Assembly: GCF_027887165.1 (NCBI RefSeq)
Contig: NC_077227.1
Coordinates: 71,286,252 to 71,350,251 of the forward strand
Direction: 5' to 3'
Source: Monodelphis domestica
Taxonomy: Eukaryota > Chordata > Mammalia > Didelphimorphia > Didelphidae
DNA length: 64,000 nt
A model generated the notes under the pieces. The model was not told the origin of the DNA and searched no databases. It saw only the letters and a program-made list of their open reading frames with translations. The first letter of the stretch is position 1; the number at the start of each line of letters is the position of its first letter. This document shows, piece by piece, positions 23,245 through 35,112 of the stretch. Made by a program: the position numbers and the translations under genes.

Positions 23245-24340
23245 ACAATTCTGATAAGTTCACATCAGCAAAAGAGACTGGGTCCTTGCAGCTCAGTTCC
23301 TCCCCAAGATAGAAATAGTATATGCCAATCTGTGGGTCACATGTGACAAATGTCGGGGAATTTGAAGCTGCAGACTGATGCATCCCTCCAATGGAGCTCC
23401 CCCCAGCACTGATTGACAAGCAGCACTAGGAACAGTGGATCATTCCATTCCACAAGGGAAAGTCTTTAGATGTTTGACACTCAGGGATGAATCTGAGACC
23501 TTCTACTTGGTTTAGCCCATCTGCTGAGGCAGTGTTATTGGGGTGTGGCTGCTGAGCAAGCTTTAGCTTTTTGGAGCCCCAGGTGAGGTGGATGAGCAGC
23601 CCTGAAAACGCCTTGGCCAGCCCTCACAGCAGAGCTGCTAGTCCTCCCTGAATTCCCCACATCCCCCAAAGGTAGCTAAAGTATGACTATGAAGCCTAGC
23701 CGGTCAGAAGCAGAGGCAGGATGGGAAAGAAGCATGGAAGTTTGTTGCTCATGCCACTGAAAATAAGAAGCTGAGAGGTTTTCACAAAGCATTGACAACA
23801 GAGAACAAGAAACATGAAAGAAGGAAAGAGCAACATGTCACCAAATCTGATTGCAAAAGACCAGTTGAAATGCAAACTTAGATTAGCAAATGAAAATGAA
23901 CAGTTCAAGTAAGTTTCTCCATCTGTAAAATGAGGGGGTTGGCCTATAAGAATTCCATAATCTCTTCCAGCATTAACATCCGATGATTCCAAGAAACAGA
24001 TGGAAGACATTTGTTTAATTGCTAGGCTAGGCTATAACAAGAACACTGAGAGCAGGGTTTAGAATCCTTAAAGATAAAATGGCCAACTTAAAATTGATTA
24101 GAATTCAGAAGAAAATGGGAATGATTGAGAAATAAAAGAATGTTTTATAGAACTGTTTGAAATGGAAGACAAATCCATAAAGCAGGGGGTAGGGGGAGAC
24201 AGGAAAAAAAACTCAATTAAAAAAATAAAACAAAACTAAACTAAATGATTGGCTAACAGAAATAGTCCAGGTAGAGACAACTTAAATTATTGATCTTTTT
24301 TTAAGATAGAGACATTGTTTGGAAATAAAGATTATTAAAA
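23245..24340. other. Intergenic sequence, family not recognised
   Basis: No coding signal. 22890-23040 plus 23241-23690 read continuously across the SINE and could belong to one older element, but I found no termini. Confidence 0.35.
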
Positions 24341-24534
24341 TATTCCATATTTTCATAGACTTAGAACTGAAAAGGGCTTTAAAATTTATATTAAAGATAA
24401 CTTAAAGGGAATAAAAGACCTGTTTACAGACTGTCATTTTGTTTGGAACATCAAAAAATGAACAAAACCCCTAGAAACAAGCTCTGTGTTTAATGACCAG
24501 ACAACAGCTGAACAAAGGGTGTTACATTCAAAGG

Positions 24535-24722
24535 GTCATAGACTTAGAGTTGGAAGCAACCTTAAAAACCAGTGGATTCAGTTCTCTTATTTAACAAATT
24601 AGGAGACTGAGGCACAAAGCTATTAAATGATTCACCCAGAGCTGCACAGCTAAGTTTCTGAAGTAGGATTTGTCTGGAGGTTTTCCTGACTCCGAGGGCA
24701 TTGACATATACCTTTGGAAGTT
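24535..24722 (-). mobile_element. MIR3-type CORE-SINE
   Basis: GGGTCATAGACTTAGAGTTG, GGAGACTGAGGCACAAAGCT, GAGCTGCACAGCTAAG. Confidence 0.78.
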
Positions 24723-24892
24723 GGAGGCCAATGGAGTTGATACAGTCTCCATAGTCCTTCCTGGATCTTTTCTTTTGTCTTCAGACAGTAACCTGTGGGT
24801 GCCCACATAAATAGCTGGACTGCAATAAGGTATTGGGTGCTAGTAGATATACAGTCCACAAGTGATCATCTTAAGTAATAGTATTTGCTTGT

Positions 24893-25077
24893 TTTAAAAA
24901 TCCTAACCTTTTGGTCTTAGAATCCATATTGAGTATGGTGTCAAGGCAGAAGAGTGGGAAGGACTAGGCAATGGGGGTTAAGTAACTTGCCCAGGGTCAT
25001 ACAGAGAAGTGTCTGAGGACAGATTTGAACCCTTTTCCAGTCCTGGCTCTCTATCCATTGAGCCACCCAGCTATGCC
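24893..25077 (-). mobile_element. MAR1-type SINE
   Basis: CTAACCTTTTGGTCTTAGAA to GAGCCACCCAGCTATGCC. Confidence 0.9.
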
Positions 25078-25079
25078 AA

Positions 25080-26107
25080 TGTTTCTGTTTTTAAAGTCTA
25101 ATTACCAAATAAACAATGCAGTAGCATCAGACCAAGTGCATTACCTTTTTTTCAAGGTTTCAGCTTCAAAGAGGACAATACTTGCTTATAGTCTTACATT
25201 CTGGTGTACTTGTTTTAAACTCACCAGCTTAATTACTCTAGACCTCACATTTAGAATCCATAGGTCAGAGGAGCTCCCAAAATGTCACCTTTCCTAGGCT
25301 AACTTCCAATCAGGAAATGTTACACTATGTGTCATATCCTTTGATCTCTGTTCAGCAGGATGAACCGAGTGAGGCGATCTCTACTCAGTGAATTGATGTT
25401 AAAGGAAATCACTCTGGTCGAACTGTAAGTCAGCCAGATTTCCCCTCTTACCTCACAGTTTTATGCTTAGACAGCTCGGAGTAACACTAGGACAGGATGT
25501 TGATTAGCTTTATTATGATTATTTACTAGATCTCAGAGTCAGAGCTGTATCCAGGGCCAAAAACAGCAGGTCAGGAGAAGCCTCAAGGAAGACAGTTTGA
25601 AGGGAGTAGAGGTCAGTAGTGACAGGGGCTTTGAAGGTACAGAGGATCATTCCATCTTGTATGAAGTCTTATTGGAAAATGAGGCAGCCTAGATCCTGTT
25701 CAGGATGAAAGTAAGCCCTTTGGGAGACACACCATGAGAAGGGATCAGGAAAGGATATTCTCAAGACTGCCACGAGGAAGAAATGTGTTCCCTAAAAGAT
25801 AGAAGTCTGCTAGGGCAAAGCACAGACTATGCCACCTAGTTATGGTTTTTCTCAGAGATTCCATTTATTTGGCAGTAAACAAAATCTTGATTTATTGATG
25901 AAAGATAGTTGATCAAGAGTTTGAATCATTAGTGCTTATTCCTCAATAGTGAGCGTATATTAGTAGTTATACACTGGTTCTGAGCTTTGTTAGGGACAAT
26001 TTTGACAAAGGGAATCTACCAGACTCTCATCTTTTTTTTTTATCTTGAGCCATCGAAGGGATATAATCAAAGAACATCAACTTTTTTCTTGCCTAAGAAA
26101 TTATGTA
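25080..26107. other. Intergenic sequence, nothing recognised
   Basis: Single-copy-looking; open frames here have no recognisable similarity. Confidence 0.35.
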
Positions 26108-26305
26108 CTAGAAAATATTGACATAGAGTCAGACTTCCATTCAAATTATGCTCTGGTGTTTACTGGCTGCTTAATCATGGCTAAATCCTGAGACTTGTCA
26201 TGTCTGTAAAATGGGCTAAAATACTTATATCGACTGTCATAGGTTATTTGTAAGGAAACAGATTTGAAAACTACAATGTTTTAGATAAATGTGAATTATT
26301 ATTAC
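26108..26305 (+). mobile_element. MIR element, diverged
   Basis: TCTGTAAAATGGGCTAAAAT and the TAGATAAATGTGAATTATTA end. Confidence 0.65.
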
Positions 26306-26555
26306 CAAAGTAACAAGATAGCTCCAGACAGGGCAGTTGCTTCATTTAAAATTTTTTTGTCTAACTCTTTACCCATTCAACATCATAGTCTTATGTGTGG
26401 ACATTTTATTTGGTAATTAAAAAAAGAACTCTTTCTGATATTTTTGATGTTGGAGGCCAAGAATTTAAATAGATTACTTATATTTCTTCTATTCTTTCTA
26501 TATTTACTTAAAATACTTCTTTACTAGAGAGGGATATTGGGAGTCCCCAACTAAT

Positions 26556-27480
26556 CAATCAACCATCATATTATATTCATTAAACTCCAACTCTGTACCA
26601 GGGACTCTGCTAGGGATATAAGGCAAAAATAAAACATTTCCTCCTTTCAAGTGGCTTACATATTATTTAGAGGAGACGAACATGTATATATCTAGGCATA
26701 TTCAAATTAGAAAGTAAATACAAGGTAATTTTTTTTTTGGGGGGGGGGGGATGAGGCACCAGCATCTGGAAGTGATCAGGAAGGCATCTAGTGAAAAGTG
26801 GATCTTGAGCTGAGCCTTGAAGGAAGGCAAGGTTTCTAAGAGGTACTATTGGAGAAGGAACACATTTCAGGCTTGAGGGGAAGTCAGTGTCAAGGCATGG
26901 AGACAGGGAGATAGGTTATGTTTTATGAGGAAAAGTTAAGAAGGCCAATTTGTGGACCATAGAGTTGGTGAAAGAATGGGAAATGCAATTGGAAAGGCAA
27001 ATTGGGGCCAGATCATGAAGAGTTTTAAATTCCTAACAAAGTTTATATGATCCTATAGGGAGCCACTATGATTTATTGAGTTGGGGTGTAATATACAGGG
27101 TTAGGTCTATTCCTTAGGAAAATTACTTTGGCAGCTATGTCAAAGACAGATTAAAGAGAGAGACCTGAAGCAAGCAAGCAAATTAGAAGGCTAGTACAAT
27201 AGTCCAGGCAAGAAGTTTTAAGGGCTTTGAACTAAAGTGGTAGCCAAGTGAGTGAGAGAAAGGAATAGTTGACAGATATTGGTGGATATTAAAAATGCCA
27301 AGATCTGCACAATTTTGGAATAAGGTGGTAGAAGAATAAGGAGTTGAGGATTGCACCAAAATTGCAAACTAGGAAGATTAGAAGAATGGTGGTACTCTAT
27401 AGAAATAGGGAAGTTAGGAAATAGGTAGGGGTTGAGGAAAGATGATGAGTTCTGATTTGGACATACTGAATTTGAGATGC
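26556..27480 (+). repeat. Ancient dispersed repeat, longest copy in the window
   Basis: Starts CTCCAACTCTGTACCAGGGA and continues through GAGCTGAGCCTTGAAGGAAG, TTACTTTGGCAGCTATG, ACAATAGTCCAGGCAAG to GATTTGGACATACTGAA. The same order appears in shorter form at 49925, 59750 and 62845. I recognise it as a widespread mammalian repeat but cannot name it. A G run occurs at 26739-26749. Confidence 0.65.
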
Positions 27481-28478
27481 CTATGGTGGGTGTGGTTTGT
27501 GATGTGGCCTGGATATGGGCAGGATATGTAGATCTGTGAATTCTCTGCAGAGAGGTGACAATAAAACTTATGGGAACTAACCTCTAACTCTTTGGAACAG
27601 CAAGGGAGGAGGCTTGATAACTGAAGAGGATGAGGAAACAAGGATAGTAAAAATGCTCAGAAAAATAGCAGGAATTGAGGGGACTAACCTAAGAGAAGAT
27701 GATATGGTAGGGACATGAATAGAGGGGTCACCAAGAAAAGAAAGCCATTGGAAAAAGAATTATGAATTGGACTTAGATCAAGGACCAGATACAATGGGAA
27801 AGATTGGAGGAGAAAAAAATGACTGGGAGTAAGGGAGAAAGGGAAAAAAATGACTAAGAAAGGTGTTTGGAATGGAGGAGAAAAATAAAAATGACTGACT
27901 GACCTTGGGGAAATTTTGAAGCTCTATAGCTGAATTATCTTCAGTTTCTCTTTTCCTTGTTTTTGTCCCACCCCAGGGATGTTGATGGTGGGAGGCAATT
28001 TAGGGACACCAATGCCAAGCAGAACCGGCTCTTAGGAAAAATCTAATAGTTGTTGTTGCCTTGGATATACTGCCACCCCTAAATTGTGTGTGTGTGCTTA
28101 TTACACTTTTGCTAACTTTATGGGATCAAAGAATTTTTCTCCAATTAGAGGAATTTCAGGTAGCAGTAAAGGTAAATATTTTATTGATCAAGAGATTCTT
28201 CCTGGTATTTCCAATTAGACCTTAGGAAATCTAGTACTAGGCCAGCCCCTAGATTGATGTGAAGATCAAAGTATCAGGGGATTCTTCATTTAGGACTGTG
28301 GAGTAATGTATGGGAAAAGAAAGAGAGAATGGGAAAGACTGTCTAATAGATGAGTTATCCAGTCATGAACAGAAACATAATAGAGGAGAAAGATCTAGAA
28401 ATAAAAAGACATGCACAGGAAGAAAGTCAGAGAGAAATATACAGAGTGACAGAAAAAACTGGGAGGAGGGCTGAGGGT
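27481..28478. other. Purine-leaning intergenic sequence
   Basis: The first 350 bases may extend the preceding repeat. No coding signal. The stretch leads into the GAA tract. Confidence 0.35.
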
Positions 28479-28759
28479 GAGGAAAGAGAGAAAGAAAGAA
28501 AGAAGAAGAAAGAAGAAGAAGAAGAAGAAGAAGAAGAAGAAGAAGAAGAAGAAGAAGAAGAAGAAGAAGAAGAAGAAGAAGAAGAAGAAGAAGAAGAAGA
28601 AGAAGAAGAAGAAGAAGAAGAAGAAGAAGAAGAAGAAGAAGAAGAAGAAGAAGAAGAAGAAGAAGAAGAAGAAGAGGAGGAGGAGGAGGAGGAGGAGGAG
28701 GAAGAAGAAGAAGAAAGAAGAAGAAGAGGAGGAGGAGGAGGAGGAAGAAGAGGAAGAAA
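28479..28759. repeat. (GAA)n / (GAG)n pure purine tract
   Basis: 281 bases without a pyrimidine on the plus strand. From about 28511 to 28675 it is an uninterrupted GAA array of about 54 units, then GAG and mixed GAA/GAG. The poly-Glu, poly-Lys, poly-Ser and poly-Phe open frames here are artefacts of the repeat. Confidence 0.98.
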
Positions 28760-29159
28760 TAGTGGGAAAGGAAAGGGAAAGTAATGGAAGTTCAAGAAAT
28801 CTAGTCAAGTCAGGTCAGAGAAACAATCAGATATATAACTGGAGGGTAAATGATAATTAAGTAGAGAAAGCATATCTATAGTCTCTCTCTCTCTTAAGCA
28901 TATTTATAATGGGTCTGAGAAGAGATTCGGCCACAGAAAGCAAGGGCTGTAAATAAAAGCAGCTGTTTATAAGCAAAGGCAGAACGCATATGGATTATGC
29001 AGATTAGGAAAAAATAGCCCTGATGGCTCCTATTGGGAGAGCTAACTGGCCAGGGTGGGAGGTGTAAGAGAGTACCTAGAAGAGGTACACTAACAGCTTT
29101 AGGGAAAGAGAGTAGAATTTGCGGATGGCATGCACAGGAAGCTGAGGGGTTGAAATAAG
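28760..29159. other. Purine-leaning unique sequence
   Basis: Between the GAA tract and the purine-rich flank of the island; no gene or repeat seen. Confidence 0.35.
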
Positions 29160-29720
29160 AAGGAAAATGGGGCTAAAGGGAGGGGGTGAAAGGCATTCAG
29201 GCGCCGGAAGTATTGAGTTGGTAGCAAAGATGGAGAATAGGAAAAATGGGGAAAGAAGAGTCAGGGAAAAAGAAGCGAGATATGAAGCGAAATGGAGAGT
29301 GGACGGGCTTCAGGAACTGGGGAATTGGAGTAGGGAAAATGTAATAACTCAATCCAAGGAGCGCACCGCTAAAACCAAAAGACGGCAATGAGATTGAAAA
29401 GCAAGATGGGACTATCGGAGAACCAGGGATACAATGCCCAAAAAACAAAACAAAACAAAACCCTATCAGGAGAAGGAACCATACAGGAAAGAAAAGAGGC
29501 AGAGGGCAGGGCAGGGGCGAGAGAGGAGAGGACAGGAGGGATGGGGATGAGGATGGGGATGAGGGATGAGAAACTGAATGAATAGGACAGGCGAGGCGAA
29601 AGAAGGGGCTCCAGGAGGGGGTGGAATGCGGGGGAGGCGCAGGGGAAGCGGGAGGAGGGAAAGAAAGGCGGGAGGAAAAGTAGGGAGCAAGAGGGAGGAG
29701 GAGGAGAGGGAGCCCAGGCA
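29160..29720. repeat. Purine-rich tract leading into the 29.6-30.1 kb island
   Basis: Strong G+A bias on the plus strand with irregular GGA/GAA runs; GC content increases to the right. Long open frames on both strands result from the bias. Confidence 0.7.
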
Positions 29721-30139
29721 AAGGCAGTCAAGCAGGCAGGGAAGGGACCTGCCCTCGTCTCACGCCTCAGTGGCTCTCGGTGCGCGCGGGTTGGAGACAC
29801 TCTCCAGTCAGAGACAGCCTCCACTTTCCTCCCCAGCAGCAGGAACACACGCAAGCATTCGGGGAACCCCTTCGCATCCCCCCAATCAGGACTTCCACTT
29901 CTCGGACACCCCTTCAACACTTCCTTCCCTCCTCTCCTCTGCCTTCAGACAGTGGCCTTTGCTGGAGGGGCATCCAGGTCTTCGTACGTGATCCCCAGGT
30001 CCTTTCACATCCATCCCTTACGGGTTCTCAAGAGGACCGGCTTCGGGATGAGCCTCTGAGTGTCTGGACCACCTGCAGGGACCTCGGGTGACTTGGAGAC
30101 GAGTTGTAGCGGCGGCTGCAGCGTCAGGAACCGGTAAGG
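29600..30139 (+). promoter_or_regulatory. GC-rich island with splice donor; candidate promoter and noncoding exon 1 of the PRDM gene
   Basis: CpG-containing sequence (for example GGTGCGCGCGGGTTGG near 29778) rises out of a purine-rich flank and ends at a strong donor, CCG|GTAAGG, with the intron starting at 30134. The next plausible acceptor in the same direction with coding sequence is that of the PR exon at 48427. PRDM8-family genes are known to have noncoding 5' exons, so this is a reasonable first exon. That is inference: no transcript evidence is available, and it could be an unrelated lncRNA start. A promoter of the leftward gene is unlikely because it has its own island at 5.6-6.5 kb. 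Confidence 0.4.
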
Positions 30140-31129
30140 CTGTGTCAGAAAGGGGCTGCCCCCTTGCTTATTCCGGGCTGCTAAGGAGACTGACAGGAGA
30201 GCAGTGGAGAGTGAGCCCAGGGAGCAAGCAGGTGGGCGAAAGCTAAACCTTCAAGACAGACATGCTTCGGAGACGTGCCAGGAGGGAATGGGAAACTGGA
30301 CCTCTCTGTTTTGTTTTCAGTTTCAAGATTCCTGAAACAGGAAGGGTGCGGGTGTGTATGTGTGTGTGTGTGTGGGGGGGTAGGGGTGGAGGGATGGGGG
30401 GAGAGGAGATATTTGGCTCCACGGACTAACAGTAGATCCAAAGGCTTCCAGGTTCGACAAAGCTACATGCCTTTGCCAGGCTAAATCCCCCAGGTTAGTT
30501 TGCTTTCCATCACATTAAGGTCTGGATTCCTCTCTCTTGCCTTCTTTGGGCTAACAGATCCTGGGGTGTCAGCAGAGGTCAGGAACCTGGTCTAGGACTG
30601 GGAGAGGGACTGGAAGGTGAATGGAGAAAGTCAATGCTGGACAGGTTGATGGGAGGCTTTACCTTTAAGGTAAATCTCTGGAGGAAGAGACTAATAGGGA
30701 AAAAGGAGGAGGAAAGAGAAGCCTAAGCAAAGGGAGGGAGCTGTTTCGCAGGGGGAAGCCAGGCTTAAGGAAGTATAGGAAGAGAACATTAGGATGCTCA
30801 GTGGGCAAGAGAACTGGTAGGTGAATCAGATAGACATTCACTGCTCTCTCTCTTCCAGAAATTAGCTGTCAGACAACCAGAGTCCAGATGGAGGTAGTGA
30901 ACATTTAAAAGGGCCAGGAAGGAAAGTTAGGACTTGTTAGCTCACAACACACAAAACTTGCCTGTGTTTTCAACTAACAAATGGATGGGAAGCTGTTTCC
31001 AGAAAGCTAAGGGATGACAGCTGAATATTCTGCAAGTGTGGGTTTGGACACAACATTGTAAGAGCGATTATCAAACTGAAGCTGATCCAGAGGGGGATGA
31101 AGAAGGTAGGATGGTGTAAAGTCTGGGGA
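30140..31129. other. Unique sequence downstream of the candidate 5' exon
   Basis: GC declines from left to right. No second exon could be recognised. Confidence 0.4.
30350..30380. repeat. Short (GT)n and G run
   Basis: About 9 GT units followed by a run of eight G, just beyond the candidate 5' exon. Confidence 0.85.
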
Positions 31130-31345
31130 ACTATGTAGCTGGTTGACAGAATGGGTAGAATACTGGATTTGTAGTCAGAAAGATCTGGGTTCAAATCCCA
31201 CTTCAGACACTTATTAACTATGTGACCTTGGTCAGCCAAACTGTGCGGAAACTCATTTTTTTCTGTTTTTTCCTGTAAAAGGAGGTAAGGGGTTGAGCTT
31301 AATTGGCTTTTAAGTTCTTTTCACCTCTAAATCTATGAACCTATG
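31130..31345 (+). mobile_element. MIR3-type CORE-SINE
   Basis: GATCTGGGTTCAAATCCCAC core and a TTCACCTCTAAATCTATGAA end. Confidence 0.75.
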
Positions 31346-31374
31346 CCATATGAGTGCTGGATCCAGAAATTGTG

Positions 31375-31600
31375 ACTACTTAGATCAGAGGAGGAAAAAG
31401 CTTAGTGGGGAAAGGCATGGTAACTGTCTTCAAATATCTAAAGGTCTAGTCTCTAGAAATGAGGTTTGACTGATTCTGCTGGTCTGCAGAGGAGAGAACT
31501 AGGAACAATGGATGGAAATTATCTTGAAGCAGATTCTAGTTTCACATGGAATACTGCCTAGCAATTAGAGACATTCTTAAATGTAATGCATGGGTTATGA
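31375..31600 (+). mobile_element. CR1/L3-type LINE fragment, old
   Basis: GTCTTCAAATATCTAAAGG, GAGAGAACTAGGAACAATGG and AGCAGATTCTAGTTTCACAT in the order seen at the CR1 3' end. Confidence 0.55.
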
Positions 31601-31664
31601 TGTTAGTTCTTGTTCAGTAGGACTTTTATCATTAGAAGGTGGATGATCACCTGTGAAAGATGCT

Positions 31665-31805
31665 GGATAGTCACTAGGCTTAGGTTCAGATGTTTCTTCT
31701 GTTACCCTTTCTAAAGCTTTCTCAACTTCTCTGGGTCTCATCTATAAAATTAAAGAGCTAAATTGTGTAGTCTTTAAAGTCTCCTTCAGGACTAATAATC
31801 TTTAT
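31665..31805 (+). mobile_element. MIR fragment
   Basis: TCTGGGTCTCATCTATAAAA block. Confidence 0.55.
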
Positions 31806-31869
31806 GAATTCCTGCATATATTAGGAAATAGGAATGGATGCAAGGTCTGAATTCAACTCTGAGATTCTG

Positions 31870-33483
31870 TGATTCTAAATATTTGCTTCCCTTTCCCTGG
31901 CAGGCTAAACTGACTTTGGGGGATGTTCTGAAATAAGCTGCCACTTTGGTGAAGACCCAATTACAATATCTATTTGTGCAGAAATAAAAATCCTTGCATG
32001 ATACTTTGGGCTTGAATAGCCAACACAGAAGATGAATTCTATTCATAGACTATCCCTGGGAATAGATAACACAGCCTCCCTCCCCTCTCCCTCCATGACA
32101 GCTGTTTTCATAGTAGTCTATTCACTTTGGTTTCTATATTTTACTCTGTCATCTGTTCTGTGAGTAGGTTTTATCCAGTAGCTAATTTGGATTTTTCTGT
32201 GGAAAATATTTAAATAGTAGAAGAAAGCTTTGAAACAAAGGTCTGGCTACTTTGGAAGGGTCACTTTGGGCTTTAGATTGAAGGTGTCCATTAAGCAGTT
32301 TCCTTTTAGCAATAAACACAAGGACCTTTCAGTGCCTGGAAAGAGAATGACCCTTTGGGAAATATTCCTTATATTCTCTTTATTCTTGAGCAAAATATCT
32401 TACAGTGCTTGTGAGGTCTTCTGTCAAGAAATAAAGGCTATTGATACAGAACACAGAGCTTTATTCTATAAAGACAATAGATGAATATGTGAGTGACAAG
32501 AATATTTTAGTAGGAGCCAATATTGGAAATTGGATTCCAAATTTTACAAAATAGAAACAATCTGGATTGTAGGGAGCTCTGGATGATACAATAACTATTG
32601 TCTGATGGAATGTTTATTTTGTTATAGTCAAGAATGGTGGTCACCTACACAAATATCAGTTTAATGTGAAAAATAATTATTCTGATTTTGAAGATTATTT
32701 CAGAGAAACTGACAGAAAAATAAGAAAATTCAATTTTATTTTTGGCATAAAATATGAATATTTCTAATGCCAAAGTATTATTTTCTGTAACAATTAGAGA
32801 CATTTTATTGGACCAAGAGGCATTTAGGAGTGATTTTTTCCTAAAAATAAATACAATTTATTTTAAGGATGTGAACTATCCATTTTGTTGGAGGTAGCTT
32901 AGTTCTTTATTTTTAGTTTACTCTGATCCCTAATGATCTTTTAGCTTATCTCATTTATAATATATATGGTGAATTCATCTACATATAAATACTCTTGGAC
33001 AAATGATCACAATACAAAAATCCTAGATTTGTAATCTGAATATGTTTTGGGAGAAGCATAATCAGTGCATTATGGAAAACATTTTTAAAGGAATTATATA
33101 TGGAAAAATGACATTGGACTTTTGTTTTTAAAATTTCAGAGTTGCTTTTTTAAACTCAAAATAGCAAAAGTAATTGTGGATGTAAACTTCAGTGACCTGA
33201 ATGATATTTACCCAGATTACAGATCATAAACAAATTACATGTTATGACTTTAATATATGATTTACATGGTATATTTTGTATTCTGGATCATAGAACCAAG
33301 TTCTCCTTTAGTGGTTTAATCATTTGCCTAAAGTTGTTAGGATTGGTAAAAAGGAATTTTTAAAAGAGAACCAGAGATTTCATTCAATTCTCCTAATCAT
33401 TTTTTTTTATGATAAAGGAGTGGGTGAAAAACTTTTCTCTTTAATAAAGGTAATTTCTTCATCATTCACTTATTTTGCAAGTA
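31870..33483. other. AT-rich, repeat-poor intergenic stretch
   Basis: About 1.6 kb without recognisable SINE or LINE, unusual for this window. Contains several homeobox-type TAATTA/ATTTA cores (not counted). No exon. Confidence 0.4.
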
Positions 33484-33604
33484 TTCATGATTCTGAACTT
33501 CTGACTTATTTTCATTCAGATAAGTAGGCTGAGTCTATGTCTAGTAATCTTCATGGTTAATATTTTAAAAAAGGTACTACAGAAGATAGCTGTGACGAGA
33601 ACCC
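33484..33604 (+). repeat. Local direct repeat, copy 1
   Basis: Shares GAACTTCTGACTTATTTTC, TCTTTATGGTT/TCTTCATGGTT and GCTACAGA.GATA.CTGTGA with 35113-35231, roughly three-quarters identical by eye. Confidence 0.65.
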
Positions 33605-34250
33605 ACAGTTCTCCCCATGGGCTGTACCCATAAAGCAAAGCCTGTCATTTTATTTGCAACTATAGCCCATTTGTGAGTCTGTCCTTAGTCTATAAGCACA
33701 GAAGGCTCTTTTTTAATGAGACTAAACATCCAGTAAAGTCTAACAAGCAGTCAATTCACACAAACCAGCTGTATGTTTGGACACAGCCTCATACAGATAT
33801 GGCTGGAGTTTTTGCTTAGGAAAAAATGCCACCTCATTTCTGAATGCTGCCTGGCAGCGTGTCTGGCACTGGGGACTCTTCACAAGCCATAGCCGTGGCA
33901 CATTGCTTGAGACAGGACATCTTTGACATTTTTTTTTGCTCTCCCTTCTGCCTTCTATTGTCCTCTTTAGCTCACTGAATAGGATGTGTTTGAAAATTTT
34001 GCTTTTTTATTCACCCTCCATCCCAGTCCAGAATAAGCATCTCCCTGGGGTCTGTATTTTAGGAAGACGTTCTCAAAAATGCTTCTTGGCCATGTTGCCT
34101 TGTTTTTTGTCATTCAGTAGAGCCTATTGTTGAGGCTAATGAAACTACTCAGGAAGCCAAGTCTGTCATCTCTGCAGGTCATTGGTCTTTTAGGATATTA
34201 CAGTAAGTGGCTCTTTTGAAGCCCCACAATGCCACCTGATTCTCCTTGGT
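33605..34250. other. Unique intergenic sequence
   Basis: No repeat or exon recognised. Confidence 0.35.
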
Positions 34251-34254
34251 AAGT

Positions 34255-34400
34255 CAAATCATTAAGCATTTATTAAATGCTTCCATGTGCCTGGCCCATA
34301 ATTAAGTGTTGAGAATACAAATATGAGCAGGAAGAAAGATATTCCCTATCCTCAAAGAATGTACATTCTAATGGAAAAGGACAAAAAAAGAAAAAAAGGC
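34255..34400 (+). repeat. Ancient dispersed repeat, 5' part
   Basis: AAGCATTTATTAAATGCTTC, then CCATGTGCCTGGCCCATAAT and CCTCAAAGAATGTACATTCT. Confidence 0.65.
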
Positions 34401-34814
34401 TATAGGGAAAGCCTGGGAGGAGAGTAAGAGGAGCAATCTAAAGAGGAATGAGACACAGAAGGTGGATGGGGTGAATGCACTCCCTGAAATGGAGATTCTG
34501 GGAGGAACTAACCAATCAGGTGGAGGGACTGTAGGAGTGGAAAAAACTTCAATGTGTTAAGCCCATGGCTGGAGTGAACTAAAAGGGTGCAAAGACTTCA
34601 GAATCACTGTAGAGAAGAGTCCAGGAGTACAGTCTAGATGGGACCAGCACATCCTGTCAAAGGTTCTTCCACTATATCCATCTCTTTATCTAATGATCAA
34701 CAAACAGAGTTGTAAGAAGAATATGCTCAAATGTCAAATGTTTAGTCAACCAGATTTCATTTTTAATGGAAATCCCAATTTTGGATTTTCCATTTATGAA
34801 TCTTTTCTCATTAT

Positions 34815-35100
34815 CAAGATAGTATGGTGTATTGGACAGAGAGGGGGCTTTGGAGTCAGGAAGACTTAGGTAGGGGTGTTGCATCTAACTCATATTGATT
34901 GTGTGGCTCTGGGGAAAGGGCACTTGAACTCTCCCATCTCTCTGGGCAATACTTTTAAGATTATACATTGACGAGGAGGTGCCAACCTACACCAGTAGAG
35001 GGAGTTTCCTCATTCGAGAGTTTCCTATGCCAATGAAATCACTGGTCTAGTCTCTGTCCCCATTACCAGTTACTATGGAGAATCCATTACAACATTGAAC
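34815..35100 (+). mobile_element. MIR-like SINE with extended tail
   Basis: GGCTTTGGAGTCAGGAAGAC head, GATTGTGTGGCTCTGG core, then CCAATGAAATCACTGGTC. Confidence 0.6.
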
Positions 35101-35112
35101 AGGGCAAACACT

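Noticed and set aside
22851-23690. A further LTR element split by a SINE
   Set aside because: The GGAGTTTATTAAAA-like motif is suggestive, but I found no TG/CA ends or flanking direct repeat.
28350-28860. Open frames encoding poly-Glu, poly-Lys, poly-Ser and poly-Phe
   Set aside because: All are readings of the GAA/GAG tract.
29167-30091. Several long overlapping frames of 74-183 codons on both strands
   Set aside because: They arise from purine bias and high GC; none has a domain, splice context or consistent codon pattern.
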